Below, piece by piece: positions 49,201 to 61,500 of a stretch of 64,000 nt of DNA. This DNA comes from Trichoplusia ni. Lineage: Eukaryota > Arthropoda > Insecta > Lepidoptera > Noctuidae. The number at the start of each line of letters is the position of its first letter. Positions within the stretch are counted from its first letter, which is position 1. The notes below the pieces were generated by a model that was given only the letters and a program-made list of their open reading frames with translations, searched no databases and was not told the DNA's origin. The stretch lies in assembly GCF_003590095.1 (NCBI RefSeq), contig NC_039479.1, positions 8,308,001-8,372,000 on the forward strand. Reading direction: 5' to 3'. The position numbers and the translations under genes were made by a program.

Positions 49201-52200
49201 GTACCTAGTATATCAGCATTGGAAACACATAATTTTAGTTTTTATTCCAACACGTTATTAAAATTAAATTCGCCTTTAATTTAAAAGGTTTACAGCGAAC
49301 AGTAGCACGCAATAGATTTTTAGATGGGTACCTACTCGATAAATTATTTTAATACTTAGGTATTGTAACCTTGAAATAACTATTATTGATTTGTTGAGTT
49401 ATAAAATATTTTTACTACGACAATACCTTTACATACAAATTTTATTGATAGCGATGAAACGAATACAATATTTACATTAGAAAGTTATAAGCGCTATAAT
49501 AGCTAGATACATTCAACATAAAGATTCATAATCTCATACTATACAAAACAGAAAAAAAAGAAACAATGATGGTGAATGAGACAAAGCAATTTGAAATCAC
49601 ACGTGTTGGTTTTACCGAGCTTTACAGTATGTCTTACAGGTAAAAAACGAAATAGTATTAAACAAGTGCATGATCAGGGTGTCAACATGACGACTCGCAA
49701 CCGTACCGAAGAGAGACAGAGTGTATTAGCATTATCGCGGTTACGTTGCCGTTCTGTACGTACTCCCTTCGGTGCCTCTTGCCCCTCCTCTCCCGTTCGC
49801 AGCACCACCTCCTGTATTAATCCAAGCTAGCAACAAAAGTCGCCTGCGAACGCAACGCATTTCGATTGGATCAAAACGATAAGGAAAATAAGGGACGACC
49901 ACGTGACTCCGCTTCGAGTTAATAATAAGTACACATATAAGTTTCACCGATTGCTTTACTTACAAAGTTACAAGGCTACAAGAGTTTATGACGTATCTAG
50001 AGATAAGAGACTAAATTGTTATTATAATCGAATACCTACAACGCGTGAGACATCGGTAAAAGCTAATAAATATGTACTGTAAAAAACTCTACGTTAGTTG
50101 AACGATAATATATCTTGGTTTGAGAATGATAAAGATAAAACATCAATATTTTAGTATCTAACTAACTATCAGGCACTATTATTAAAACCGGATCAATTAG
50201 TAAATCGACGCATGATTGCTTGCAGTGCGCTTATTGTAGTATCTATTTTTAGCATAGGTACCTACCTGCAGCAGTAGACGAATGGAAAGTTAGCGAGTTG
50301 GCAACCCGTACATGTACGTACATAGATATAATATAAGCAGAGTAGATACGGACTCTGTCTACGTCGATAGTTTCCACTGCATGATTTAAGGCTTTAAAAA
50401 ACCGTCTGACATCGTCTTTCCATGGTATTTGCAATAATTACTTACTATGGCAAATGCAACAAGGTCAATCAATACTCTCAACTTATACTTTACGTACTTA
50501 GAGCACAGTTCTTATCGGCAAACAAAAAATATTGAAAATTCTATTATAATATTTTATGGAACGATAAGTCATAGCACATAACGAGTACAACTTGTTAGTG
50601 TTATTTTTGTAATTTAAAACTTTTGCTGAAAGACAAGTAAGTACCTGACGTTTAAGATTTTTTGTCGTACATAATTTGACAAATATAACGCTTTAATATT
50701 TAGCGGCATTTCATGGCACAATCACGGTATTCATAACTTTATAGTAAACTAGTCCTTAATTATCGTAACCATAAAAGTAGAGAGTAGTAAAAAGCAAGTA
50801 AGTAGTTAATGAATGTTAAAAAGCTGCAAACAGACGTCCCACTTAGTTCCAGGTAGTTTCTTTATAAAAAAATACTTTGTTATATTATTCAACACGAACC
50901 CGAGGATTAGGGCGTTGCCGATGGTACAACTTACAGTTTAGCTATAAAGCGTTATGACAAAAATACTATCTAGTTATTACTTTTTATACGTGTTTGAAGA
51001 CACAGATGACATTCATTTGTTTGAGTTTTTTTTTTAATAAGCTGTTAGGTACTTGTAACGCGAATCATTACAAGTTACACGAACTAAATATGGACATTTA
51101 GATAAGAGCACGTAGGAATGTCACGTTAAGGTGTCATGTATCTAAAGCTAGATAGAGCCGATTTGCGCTGCATGAAAACTGCGTCTCCGATGTGAAAGAC
51201 AATCAATACTCAGTCACATCTCTGTCCCGCATTCATTGTAGAAGCGCAGTTCTGCGGACCCCAAAATCCCCTCTTCCGGTGCGGGCGTTCTGTCCCGTGC
51301 TGTTTAACCCAATTTTCTAGTGCGAGGGGTGTGCAGGGCGCGAGGTGTGCGGGGGAGGGCGGCGCAACTTCAGCCGCAAGTGTGCAACACAGACGGGGCG
51401 CCACGAGATTCGAACCAGAGCCTGCAATATTGATTATTTCTAGTGCCGACAACGCTGACACCCACACATTTACTAAATTCACTTTACTGCGTAGGTATAG
51501 AATCTAACTATATCATAGCTTTGTGTTTAAATTAACGCTGGATTCTTTGAACACGTAAACGAATTCGTTTCTACGTAAGTTGCTTTTATATTTAAGAGAT
51601 AATTCAGGTCTTTTAAAAGAAATGAGAATAGATAGGATTGTATTACGTAACAGGCGAAGTTTTAAAAAAATGCAGTGACTTGTAACGTTCGGTTGGAGAT
51701 TTCTGTAATAGTAATTATGTCTTTGTAATAAATATTAGTTAACATGTTTAACGACTAAGGCCAGAATTAAGACAAAAACGTTATGACAACTCATAACAGC
51801 TTTTTTGTGCCTAACAGGTGTCACTTCCAAGGCTTCCGGCCCCATTTCTCTTGACAAGTTTATAACGTTAAAAACACATCTAAATGTATTTTGTACTAGA
51901 ATATGTGTTATAATATTAAATAATATTCAATTTCTTATAAAAATTCAACAACTTTTAAAAATAAGACATTTTTGTTGCCGTTTAAAAGTATGTTATTCAA
52001 GCTCAATGCAAGTTAGTTTTAAATAGTCTTAATGTTTTAATAAAGAATATTATTTAATTTTATTTCTTTACGTCTTACTAAAATCTATATATGCACCCAC
52101 CTTTCTACCTCAGTCTAAAAACCCTATCTAGATAGGTTAATTTGCAATTGACGAGTTAATAAAGACAATAGTGTACTATTTAATCAATAACTTATTAACA

Positions 52201-55200
52201 CAAAACAATTTAATTTATAATTAGTTACAACGCCGTAAGGAATATAGTTTTGACGTAGTTCTAGTTCAACATGCAATTGACTTTACTTTAAATAAATTGA
52301 TATTAATTTAATGAATAAACAAAACTAATTGAAAAGAAGGCTATTCTACATAGTGCGCAACTTGAGTATATTAAAGTTGTGAAGTAAAAATATTGTGTTA
52401 GGTCAGAAATAAACTGTGTAGCTGACCTATGTAGTATTTAATTTGTAAATATTATCTTCTAATATATAAAATTCCCGTGTCACGATGTTAGTTACCGTAC
52501 TCCTCCGAAATGGCTTAACCGAATTTTACCAAATTTTATATGCGTATTCAGTAGGTCTGAGAATCGACTAACATCTATTTTTCATACCCCTAAGTGATAA
52601 GGGTTGCTCACACTAAAAAAATATATATATTATTATTTTTTGGACGAAATTGTTTGTTTTTATTTTCTTATAATGTGGCATTAAAAATACATACAAATAG
52701 AAAGAAAAAATTCGGCAAAACAACGTTTGCTGGTGCAGCTAAATATGCAAAGAAGTTTGAATATGACAAGTAACCACGTGTGACATTTCAAATACATAAA
52801 ACAAAATTATTCTGATTAATTAACTTAAATTATTCTGTTATTGTCTTGTTATTCGCTTCTACATAATTAAATCAATAAAATTATTTAAGTACTAACCACA
52901 GTAACTACTTACATAAAACTTTAAGATTAAACGAAAAATAAAACGAATTAAATTTTCGCAAGATGATTAATTAGCCAATTAAGCTACAAAATTATTGATC
53001 CGTTACCGATGTAATAACATTATGGTGTTAAAATTATAAAATCATTCGTTTAACTTATAATATATAACATATATATTACAATTGATTGTACGACCGCATT
53101 TTTAACCGCACCGTTTTTGAGTATTTTGACTAAGATATACTTTCCCTGCCTTTTTTATCACAATAAATAAACAGATCGACTAAATTCTGTAGTACGAGAA
53201 TATTCTCTGATTTTATGATAATGTCAATTTATTATAATAATATCATGAGGAAGGTTCCTTTAGTGAAATAAAATAATTAGCTTAAACCCTCACACCTATC
53301 ACTACCACTTCATCAACTACAAATCTAACTCCAGACGCTGAATGGATAACGATAAAAATATTATAAAACTGATTGTTTCATATTTTAACTAATCTCGTGC
53401 CTGCTTGTGAGATAAATTTGTTTTTATACTCTAGAATAATTGCTAATTGTCTGCAGGGAATTATATTTAATATGAGAAAGCATTAAAATGAATGGATATC
53501 CAGTGGTGGTTGTTATGGCAGGTTCAGCGGATCTTGGCGGTCGGGTCGCGGCGGCTCGGCGGCGCGCGGCGTGGCACGACGCTCGGCGCAGTGGGTCAGG
53601 CGAAGCAATACGGGCGGACCTTGCAATGTCGCGGCGTGACGCTCAGCTGACGGGCCGCCCGACGCGAGCCGCCCCGCCGCGCGCCGCGCGTTCATTGCCT
53701 CCGTGGCAGCGGACGAGAGCGCTCGCTTCCATGCAAGTCTCATTCAACCTCATGTTTACGACTTCGTATTACTTATGACGACGATATTTATATCGAAGAA
53801 TTTATGAGAAGCGAATTGAAAACGTTTCATGTGCGATTATTGTGTATTTTTAAAGGACTATTTGGAATGTGAGTGAGTCGTGCTAATATTAATTTAGTTA
53901 ATACTGGAGTGCGGTGACGACCGGTGCGAAAGGTCGGCCTGTGTAAAAATAACTGCGGAACCGGGCGGCTAAGCGGTGGAATGAGGTTTGACGGCACATT
54001 GTAGCCGAGGCGGGGCGAGGCCGTGTGCGCCATGTTATAATTTCCCTTCGCGTCGAATGTGCAAACCAACTGACTGAACACTGCGCTGTGCCTACTTCTC
54101 TTTCTCTCAGTGCGGAATAAGCATGCCTGTTGTACGAGACAAGGCGCAAGACGCCCAGCTCTGCTTGCCAATCTGCCTCAACCGCACCGCTCGCAATTAC
54201 ATTAGGCACCACACGGTTTTAGAATGAATTGTGTTTGTTCTCTGTGTTAGCTATGCCCAGTGAATGAATAGGTACACGAACATGTAATCAGACTATTCAG
54301 TGATGTTAAACGGCAATTGGAGGGATAACAAAATGAAGACGAACAATAATAAACAATATAAACTTGATTTCTCATTATTAAGTTAATAAGTAGGAGTACT
54401 AAATAATAATAAAACTACAAACAGGTTTAACTGTCAGATATACTTCTCACCTTTGAATTTAATTACTTTCTAGTAATAAAAACAAATTCAAAAGTTATGG
54501 AACACAAGCTAGGTATTTATGAAGGATCGAACCGAGTGAATTGACGATGTACGTTCATGTTATCATGTACCTAATTATAAAATAATATTTATGGTGTTTA
54601 TGTCAATATCCAAATCTATGTGGTTTAAGTGGCCCACCTGGCAACCCTGTCTATTAGGCAAAAGAGTGGTGCGAAAATAGCGATTTCATTTGAAGCGTTC
54701 TGTGATAGAGAGGTGAGGAGCGGCGCGGGGGGAGAGCGCGGCGCGCTGCGTGTCGGTGACCCCGCGGCCCCGACTTGCCTACACTTCGAGGCCCGATACT
54801 TCCCTGCTCGATTTATCATGTTTATCGTGTTTCCACTTTTAGTGCATACACACCTATTCACTATATATCAATATATGAGTAATGCGATCAAAACTTCAAC
54901 GTAAATAAAGAATTTTTACTTTTCTTATAAGCTCATTGTACCATCGAAAAGCTCAAATTAAATCAATGTCACGGACTACACGATCGATTCCAGTGTGACG
55001 ACTTTCGCTGGTGCGCGATGGTTAAAAAATACCCTTTACAGACTTCCACAGTTCGCTTCGCTTGTGATGGTTGCGTCATTGTATTACAGTTTAATGAAAC
55101 GCTGGCTCAGGTTTTCATGTTATGATACTGACCTAACAGTCATCAATAAGGATATATGATATGTAATGTTTAAATGACTACGAGCCATTCATAATAGCTC

Positions 55201-58200
55201 ATTTATCTAATACCGGAAAAAAGAAGTTCCAAGGTCAAGCTACTAAAGTATTTTTACAATTAACTCAACTTTCAGACTCGTTGTGAATATAATAAAAATG
55301 CTTATGGCCATAAATATTGTCATGTTAGAGATTGTAGATGCCTAGTTTTTTTATGAACATAGTAAATTGGTACACTAATTGTAAACAATTAGAATCATGT
55401 AACCGTGACAGACGAATGAAAACCCGCTGAGTTTTATTGTACAGTTGTGCGTAGCGTGACAAGCGAGTGGAAACTAGCTGCACACAGCATACAGAACAAT
55501 CTGTGCTGTACATGTGCACGACGAAAATGGTCTCAGTTATTTTGTAAAGTGGTTATTTATAGGTATGTTTACACTACACACAGTTGTAAGAACACTACGA
55601 ACTGGCCGCGCTACGTTAATAAATAATGTTCTTATGCACCCACTCTGAAGTATTTAGTACGTCACACATAATGCAACTAATAGCTTCGTAATTAAGCCAT
55701 CAAAACAACGTGAAAAAAATCAAGAGTACCTAGCGATAGCGATTACCACTCAGTCATGAACTAGTATAACATTAAATATATCTACCATTTGTCGATGAAA
55801 GCCTAATCGATATCAAGGTAACCAACTTCCTAAATGTAGCATGAAACGTAATAGACCTTCTATTAATAATGTATGCCATCATGCAATGGTCTGTGCGAGC
55901 GTAAAAACAACCGTCCTACATGATCGCGAATGGCGATAGTAGGAAGCTTAAAACTTGCGGAGGCTAAAATGATGTCGGTGAATACGTCTACAATATTATC
56001 TATAAAACAACTCACCGTTTTGTATTCGGGCGGCCGCCGAGTTTCTACTAGTATCTCCCTTGTGCTGACCTGTAAACACGCGATCAATGCGCTCAATGTA
56101 AACCAGCCTATTAGAAAACGTCTCCCCACTATTATTGGTTTGCCTTTTACAATAGGTACCTACGGCATATAATGCACTATGTTATTGCAAATGTTATTAT
56201 ATTAGTATTTGAGTAAACTTTAATTTCACTGACGTCTGAACGTAGCTGCATACGTTCGATTCGATAAGCTTATCAAATATTCACAATTTATGCCAGGCAA
56301 CACCTACCTATCACGTATATTTTTCTGACCAGTTTCGTAGTTCTAATTGCTAACAACATGTTAATAATAACAATAACAGGTAGCAAAATGTTTTTAGGTC
56401 GATAAGTCACAACCGAGAAACTATTTATGTCCGTCCGCCATTTTGTCGTTGAATGACGAAATGGTACATTCTGTGACAAGCGAGTCTGCCGCTTCTAGAC
56501 AATGATTATGAATATTCAATATAAACTGATATGGATTAACCTCGTGCTGGTTTTTAGTTACTAGTTCTGAATCAAACATTATCTCAAATTATTTTACAAT
56601 AATTTTATTATCTAAAGCAAGTAAACCTACACCATAATCTTTCCGGTGAGTAACAAAGAAAACGTGATCAATAACAGAGATCATTTGAATAACAAATATA
56701 ACAAAACATGGAACAAAACCGATGCCCTAGCGCGGCCAAATGACGCGTCAATAGGACGAATAGGGGGTACGAAGTGTTAGCGGGGAACGGACGGAGCAGA
56801 GACACATAATAGAATAACATATCTACAACATCACTTGGTCGGCCGAGACGATGATGTGTGCACATACGTGAAGTTACCGGCGACCGAGGCACAGAAAGCG
56901 GGGCGGCGGCGGCGGTGGGGCAGGTGGGCACAGGCCTACAGGAGCTGCTACATTATCAGAGATCACGTGATCGACGCATTGCATGTCAACATGTACTCGC
57001 TCGCCGACTGGTGCGGCACTGATATAAATATCTAGGTACGACTACCCATAACAGTCGCGTGGCTTACGCTCCGTAGTGGAGGCACCTAAATTTTATCATC
57101 TAAAAAGATTTCGATAATATCGTCAAAACTATAGGGATAGTATTGAATAACCATAAAACTGGTTATACGACGATTCGTGAAACTAAATTAGCAAAAGGTT
57201 CTTTACACGTATTTCACGATATTCAAATAACTAAAATTCGTTTCTAGTTTGGCTGAAAACACACAACCAAACATTCGAAATTGACTAACACGTTGAGGGT
57301 TAATGACATTCCAATAACTTCATCTTTTTTCCCAAAGGTAAAACTGAGAATGCTGGTAAAGCAGACGGGGCCTATAGTCAAGATGCGCAGGTTGGTAACA
57401 ATGTTGAGACGCTATTATTACCGATAAACCAACTAACTGAACCTAACCTGAACGCAGGAAATGTGAGAACAAAAGAATCGTTTCGAAAACAACATTGCAT
57501 TCACTTCTGATTTAACAAAGACATTCCTATACAATTCGCTTATGGAATTCAGATGTTCGCTACAGTAATATGAATTGCCATTTAAATACATAATTGTGTG
57601 CACAAATTATACTTTCACAGTATTGAGCCCACCATGGTCAGAAATGGACAACGTTGTTGTATTTGTTTACCTGTAAACTAACGCAAAGAAATGCCTTATT
57701 TTTTGTAGTTATAAATAATTAAATCGCCAATAATAATAGATTGGATTTCGTATAGCAACATGTAAAATCCAGTTATTTTTATAACTAAAATACTATTATC
57801 GGGCGTGAAGATATCGTATATGGGGAGTATTTATAACAACCGTTTCTGTACGAGTAGCGAACGACCGATAAGATTTATTTCTACCTAAGAAAACTTGTTT
57901 GTAAAAAAACCAAGAGCACGAATCGACGAACCACTTGACTAAACAATCCCATTCTTCTATTATTAACTCGTAAACCCAAATAGATTATCTAGAATATCCA
58001 CATCTATTCAGTAGCTAAAACGCGTCCTTTCGCACCGGAACTTTAGACTTGTTTTTTACTTAATGGGAGTCTATAAAATTCTGAATTAAACTCAAGAACG
58101 ATTCAACACTGGATTGTAGCGGAAGTCCCAAATTAAATAGTTCACATAATAATATCCGACGGGCGACAAGAGACGAATCAGGATACGTTGATGAAACGAT

Positions 58201-58486
58201 TAGTTAATAAAGTTTTTTTAATAAAAGGACCACTATCAAACAATATTTTGTTTTCTTTTTATTTCCTGTATATCATTCTCGGGGATCAAGTTCAAGTTTA
58301 ATGGCTGACGCATTATCAGAGAAATATGAGCTTCGCATTGAAGCGGAAACTATACGGTTGCATCGATACGGTGTGGCTAAATAATCTATCAATAGTAAGA
58401 GGTGAGGGACTGACCTTGGCGCCTAGGAAACGCGCTTCCAGCAGCTCCTGCTTGCGAGGATCCAGCGCCGCTTGGAAGTGCTCCAT
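40028..58486 (-). CDS. TLK: Tousled-like Ser/Thr kinase, whole gene (14 coding exons)
   Basis: Nuclear kinase of the Tousled-like family, known to phosphorylate the histone chaperone ASF1 and to support replication-coupled chromatin assembly and genome stability. I joined 14 minus-strand exons with GT-AG borders; all phases agree and total 2280 nt, 759 residues plus TAG, against about 770 for the human proteins. Order: N-terminal LDPRKQELLEARF motif (about 8-21); basic PERKRKRK (98-105); Gly run and NIREYF (about 111-130); coiled-coil region (about 160-430) used for oligomerisation; kinase domain (about 437-715) with GKGGFSEV loop, Lys467, HYDLKPGN with catalytic Asp568, DFG Asp589 and PPE. 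A Gly/Ala/Ser-rich tail closes the protein. No stop or frameshift is present. Start chosen at 58486 by family alignment. Confidence 0.96.
40344..40563 (-). CDS. TLK: TLK coding exon 13 (residues 618-691)
   Basis: Acceptor ATTCGACAG|G, donor GCTAAG|GTATGG. Encodes YLPPECFVVGK (the APE-like motif), KVDVWSVGVIFYQCLYG and ILKATEVQF, the large-lobe part of the kinase. Confidence 0.96.
40911..41161 (-). CDS. TLK: TLK coding exon 12 (residues 535-618)
   Basis: Acceptor AATTTTAG|CAT, donor TTATTG|GTAAGT. Holds the catalytic centre: IHYDLKPGNILL (Asp568) and ITDFGLSK (Asp589), then TSQGAGTYW of the activation segment. Confidence 0.97.
41256..41403 (-). CDS. TLK: TLK coding exon 11 (residues 485-534)
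   Basis: Acceptor TTTACAG|GCATG, donor AAACAG|GTAAAT. Encodes HALREYNIHKALDHPRIV (helix C region) and FCTVLEYCNGHDLDFYLKQ (hinge). Confidence 0.96.
41718..41861 (-). CDS. TLK: TLK coding exon 10 (residues 437-485)
   Basis: Acceptor TTTTATTAG|A, donor ATCAA|GTGAGT. Start of the kinase domain: RYLLLMLLGKGGFSEVHK (ATP loop) and ACKVHQLNK with the ATP-binding Lys467. Confidence 0.96.
41905..42072 (+). repeat. Probable 3' end of a LINE in TLK intron 9
   Basis: GGGGAGTTTGTTGCGCCG, CACTTAGGAAGGGGTG and CCAATAATCTGACCTTC are followed by TTGAATAAATGAATTTTGAT, an ending I recognise from a common lepidopteran repeat with a TTTGAT-type tail, probably the 3' untranslated end of a non-LTR element. No coding part is present. 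Confidence 0.5.
43214..43365 (-). CDS. TLK: TLK coding exon 9 (residues 387-437)
   Basis: Acceptor TGTTTCAG|CTG, donor GAAAG|GTAAG. Charged, helical segment (LKKEDADLQLEMEKLERERN) followed by LHIRELKRIHNED, conserved in TLKs just before the kinase domain. Confidence 0.96.
44009..44252 (-). CDS. TLK: TLK coding exon 8 (residues 305-386)
   Basis: Acceptor ATCACCAG|GCGG, donor TTAAAG|GTAAGG. Encodes EEIDRQKKLLFKKRP, a low-complexity GGGGRGKRSSSAAPSTPQPS linker rich in GC, and TYQEYYEADEILK, which aligns with the conserved LAEYHEQEEIFK segment. Confidence 0.95.
44670..44875 (-). CDS. TLK: TLK coding exon 7 (residues 237-305)
   Basis: Acceptor ATTCTTCCAG|GTA, donor AACAAG|GTAGG. Encodes NKCIDVVKKLLNEKST, NRLRLGQFVTQRVGATF and WTDGYAFQEL, all strongly TLK-like. 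Confidence 0.96.
44957..45097 (-). CDS. TLK: TLK coding exon 6 (residues 190-236)
   Basis: Acceptor TCTCTAG|GTT, donor AGCAAG|GTATT. A 47-residue stretch rich in Glu, Gln, Leu and Lys, consistent with coiled coil. Phase 0 on both sides, so skipping it would keep the frame. Confidence 0.92.
45183..45272 (-). CDS. TLK: TLK coding exon 5 (residues 160-189)
   Basis: Acceptor TTATTCCAG|TAC, donor AAACAG|GTAGAA. Thirty residues, YPPSPSSLLPSG then TTVKQ, a Ser/Pro-rich linker into the coiled coil. It is symmetric (phase 0/0), so it may be a cassette exon. Confidence 0.88.
45772..45932 (-). CDS. TLK: TLK coding exon 4 (residues 106-159)
   Basis: Acceptor CTTATTTCAG|GA, donor CCTATG|GTAAAT. Encodes GEEGV, eight glycines, SSDKNIREYFSKHPSSSP (similar to the KISDYF motif of other TLKs) and a SPSPQ stretch. 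Confidence 0.9.
46249..46401 (-). CDS. TLK: TLK coding exon 3 (residues 55-105)
   Basis: Acceptor CTTTACAG|GG, donor CGAAAAG|GTATG. Encodes SHSDKEVDALTPEK, matching the SDKEVETPEK motif of vertebrate TLKs, and ends with PERKRKRK, a likely nuclear localisation signal. Confidence 0.94.
47630..47720 (-). CDS. TLK: TLK coding exon 2 (residues 25-54)
   Basis: Acceptor TTCTTTACAG|ATG, donor AGCACAG|GTAAAT. It begins exactly with an ATG in frame, so a transcript starting upstream of this exon could use it as an alternative start and lack the first 24 residues. Gln/Ser/Thr-rich and poorly conserved. Confidence 0.88.
47900..48040 (-). promoter_or_regulatory. CpG-rich patch upstream of TLK exon 2, possible internal promoter
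   Basis: About 200-300 bases upstream of exon 2 (minus strand) lies a CpG-rich stretch including GTAAAATGGCGCCTCGCCCG. It could drive a short TLK transcript starting at the ATG that opens exon 2. There is no direct evidence. Confidence 0.22.
51240..51430 (-). repeat. Possible tRNA-derived repeat with B-box-like motif
   Basis: The minus strand contains GGTTCGAATCTC (plus 51405-51416), a near-perfect pol III B box, in a GC-rich segment of about 190 bp. A matching A box is not clear. It may be a tRNA-derived SINE fragment in TLK intron 1. Confidence 0.25.
52455..52742 (+). mobile_element. Helitron-like interspersed repeat in TLK intron 1
   Basis: Starts TCTTCTAATATATAAAATTC after an A (52454) and ends CAACGTTTGCTGGTGCAGCTAA at 52742. 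Body words (CTCCTCCGAAATGGCTTAAC, GGTCTGAGAATCG, TTTTTCATACCCCTAAG, ATTTTTTGGACGAAAT) belong to a repeat frequent in Lepidoptera. TC start and CTAA end fit a Helitron, though the base after the end is A and no clear hairpin is visible. No coding capacity. Confidence 0.55.
53900..54210 (-). promoter_or_regulatory. GC-rich patch with initiator-like motif
   Basis: On the minus strand GTGTTCAGTCAGTTGG (about 54065-54082) carries TCAGT, the core of the arthropod initiator, inside a GC-rich 300-bp segment. It may be an alternative TLK promoter. A short downstream frame beginning ATGGCGCACACGG is open, but no strong donor closes it. Confidence 0.25.
58415..58486 (-). CDS. TLK: TLK coding exon 1 (residues 1-24)
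   Basis: Encodes MEHFQAALDPRKQELLEARF then LGAK, matching the conserved TLK N-terminus with its LDPRRQELLEARF motif. Donor GCCAAG|GTCAGT. The exon extends upstream to an acceptor TCTTCAACAG at 58501-58502; the 14 bases before the ATG are open in frame (AGVK), so a longer N-terminus is possible. Confidence 0.92.
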
Positions 58487-58500
58487 CTTGACGCCAGCAC

Positions 58501-61500
58501 CTGTTGAAGATGGTGCGCGTTACAACACTTACAAAGTAATCTAGATCCCATTTTCCAGTCAACCGTTTTATGACTTGACAAGTTACTTTAATGTTTGTGA
58601 AATTGCTAATAAAATTTGTAAATATTTCTTTGGAATCCTGTGCAAATTTTAAATTAGAAATGATAATGCTAAATTTAAGGATATTTTAGACTTAACATTT
58701 TGCATTTTATTTCTAACACATCAAAAAAATCATAAGGGGAACAACACGTCATGTCAAGGAATCTAAAATAGTCATGGCCTATTTATTTTCTATTTTGAAT
58801 TAGTAGAAAAGTTGCGTGCTTTTAGTTGGTTTCCTGCAGTTTTGGAACAGGATACGGTGAGTACTAGCAACGATTCAAACTATGGGTTGATTCTCCTTAT
58901 AAAGGCATCGATCAGAACAATGGTTAGCTTATATCATTCAACAAAGATGATTTTTGTTTTTACATTCGGGTAACTTGTATGACTGGTATGCAGTAAATAT
59001 TATAAATGAGCACGTAAGTGCGGTGTAGTGTTAACTGTCAAAGAAATCTGTGCAGAGAGTACAAAACAGGTAAGTAAAGGCCAAATTCAGATTGGATTAT
59101 ATTTCAATGATTATGCAACTAAGTACAGCCTCTTTAGCGCGTCATCTTCTGCCATTGTTTATTTTTAAAACGTCTCCTTCGTTTAGTTAGATGTGCATAT
59201 ATTGCGCGTCTATCACACTTCGTATCGATGCAAACTAATTATTATTCAGTATAATGCTTAGATTTCCATCATGTCATTGATTATGGCACACTTATACGTG
59301 GCTAACATATTCCGGCGACTTTCGACGATGTACTTCCGTGCTGTTACTAATTACTAATTATTATTTTATTCTCCAATGTAGGTAATGAACGGCATGATTA
59401 TCCGACGTAGTGAATGTTTACTTTTAACTGTTTGTAGTGGCACGGTTTCGTCATAACTGTTATGTCTTCAGAAACAATAGCGGCTGTGGGTATCTCGGTC
59501 TGATCTGATACGATACCATAAATATGTACTTAAAGTGACGTTATGCGGCCTACATACGACCAATTTAGATAATAGTTAAGGACCCATGGAAGTGGTTATG
59601 TCACCACATCCTTTGGACAAATATGAACCCTGATTTGATTTACTTCAATAGCTTTAGTATGCATGACAGGAGTAACGATTCTTGTACATAAATATTTCCA
59701 AATATGGTGTATAAATTGTATTTGTGCCAAAGTCTTAAGATTTTGTCTTTCAATTTTTCTGACATGTTAACATTATTAGATTATCAAATTAGAATTGTAA
59801 TTACATTGTCATTATGAAAAATTACACTGCATTGACCTTCTTATTTAATGGAGCACAAAGGTTAAATCACAGATAGATTCTGACGTTTATCTGCAAAATA
59901 TGATGAATATAGGGCATTTGGAAAAGTAATCAACTAAGCACAATGATAGAAGGGAATATTAATTATTTGCCAGTTTATATGATTTTTTATAATTGACTGA
60001 ATGCTCCTACTATGCAATAATAAAATTATTGAATGAGTGTTGTCAGTTAACCTTACCTTTACGATCATATAGCAAACCAATATTACACTTGTAAAAGAAT
60101 GTACAATTTTAAGTAGACGTAATTTTAATTTCTTTAGAAACCGATTAAATACAGCTACAGAAAAACTGGATGGATCGTTGCATAGATAACACCAGTGTTC
60201 TAGTTGTACTTGTTTTAAAATTGATCTTTTTGCTAAAGAATAGGTATAGAGGGGTTGAGGTCGGAGGGGGACAGGGTTTTGGCGCAGTATCTGGAGCAGA
60301 CAGTCGAGTTGCGAGAAGTTAGGTACAGTTATTTATATAGATACGTATGTATGTTCAATGTACATATCGATCGCCTCCCCGGGCCACTCGCCACTATGAT
60401 CTCACCTCCATCCTTTGCGACTCCCTTCCCCTCCCCTCACACCTCTTTCCCCACCGCATAACCCCAGAGGCCTTTAACGAATGTCGTTGCCTAGCAAGCC
60501 GCGTGACTAATTCATTATTTTACCTAAGACTTGTCCCGAATCTTGAAACGTACCAGCTTTATTTTGTTATAAAAAGCTGCAAAAATGTATTGTAGTAAAA
60601 TAAATATTTTTACAGACAAATGCGACGATACAGATCGGTAGTTGATACCTTTTGCCTGATATGGTAAGGATAAAGTCCATTATCTACTTGTTTTAAATGT
60701 CATATTAACCTTTCATTTGATCCAAACGAAATGTTACGGTACGTTAATTTGATCTTTTGATGATAATATAATTACGAGTGCACATTAATTTTATTTAACT
60801 CTCCATCAGGTGATCTTGTGATAACGCACAAATTTTGTTACTCGAACCTTCAGCTTAAACTGTTCTTACATGTCAAAGCGATCCTGATTAACTCGATGAT
60901 AAAATTATAGAAGGAGACAGCATGAGGGTTTAGTTTAGGCTGAGTGACGTTTCAGTAATCGGCCACAATATGTCCTTAGCAACGTAAGCGAAACCTTGAA
61001 ACCGAATAAATTTCATTTCGATTTTCGATTTACGTCACGGACTGGTTTTTTATTTATTTCATTCTCAAGCCTCTATATAAGAGATAAAAATTTATTGTAA
61101 TTTGATGCAGAGTCAAAAACAATTGATGTGGAATTCTAGATGTAATAATATCTATTCACGTATGTAAGTATGTGTATCCAACTACACTGTGTGGGCGTTA
61201 TTTACACGAGTCATGGAATAATGACTAAGTGAAGAGCAACTATCAGAAAAAGTAAAAGAGAATTCAATTAAAAGTAAAATGTTCACGAATACTACTTTCA
61301 AATTCAAAAGCTTCTTAAAAGCTAAGTCAAATAAGAGTTTTATTTGTAATATGTAAGTATTTTTTCTACAAACGTTACGATTCCGTGTTTCCTTCATTCA
61401 TTCAATGAAAACTATGTTACAAAGTTTCAAACGTTAATTTTCATAAATACTACATTTAATTGAGTGCTGGTATGACTTTCAAATGTGATAAAACCTCATT

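Larger units (their letters stand above)
47721..58414 (-). other. TLK: TLK intron 1 (10.7 kb)
   Basis: The intron separates the conserved N-terminal exon from exon 2. It is AT-rich with GC/CpG-rich patches at about 47920-48030, 48370-48510, 49690-49870, 51240-51430, 53500-53740, 53900-54200, 54700-54800 and 56730-57010. Some may be alternative promoters or first exons; the open frames in them look like by-products of high GC. A Helitron-like repeat lies at 52455-52742. Confidence 0.7.

Noticed and set aside
53488..53778. 96-codon plus-strand frame and its antisense
   Set aside because: GC-rich, Arg/Ala-rich, no recognisable domain, no splice support; treated as part of a GC-rich patch in TLK intron 1.
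59020..59080. Strong plus-strand donor AAAACAG|GTAAGT as evidence of a plus-strand gene
   Set aside because: No open exon with initiator or coding content precedes it and no acceptor partner is visible; single donors are common by chance.
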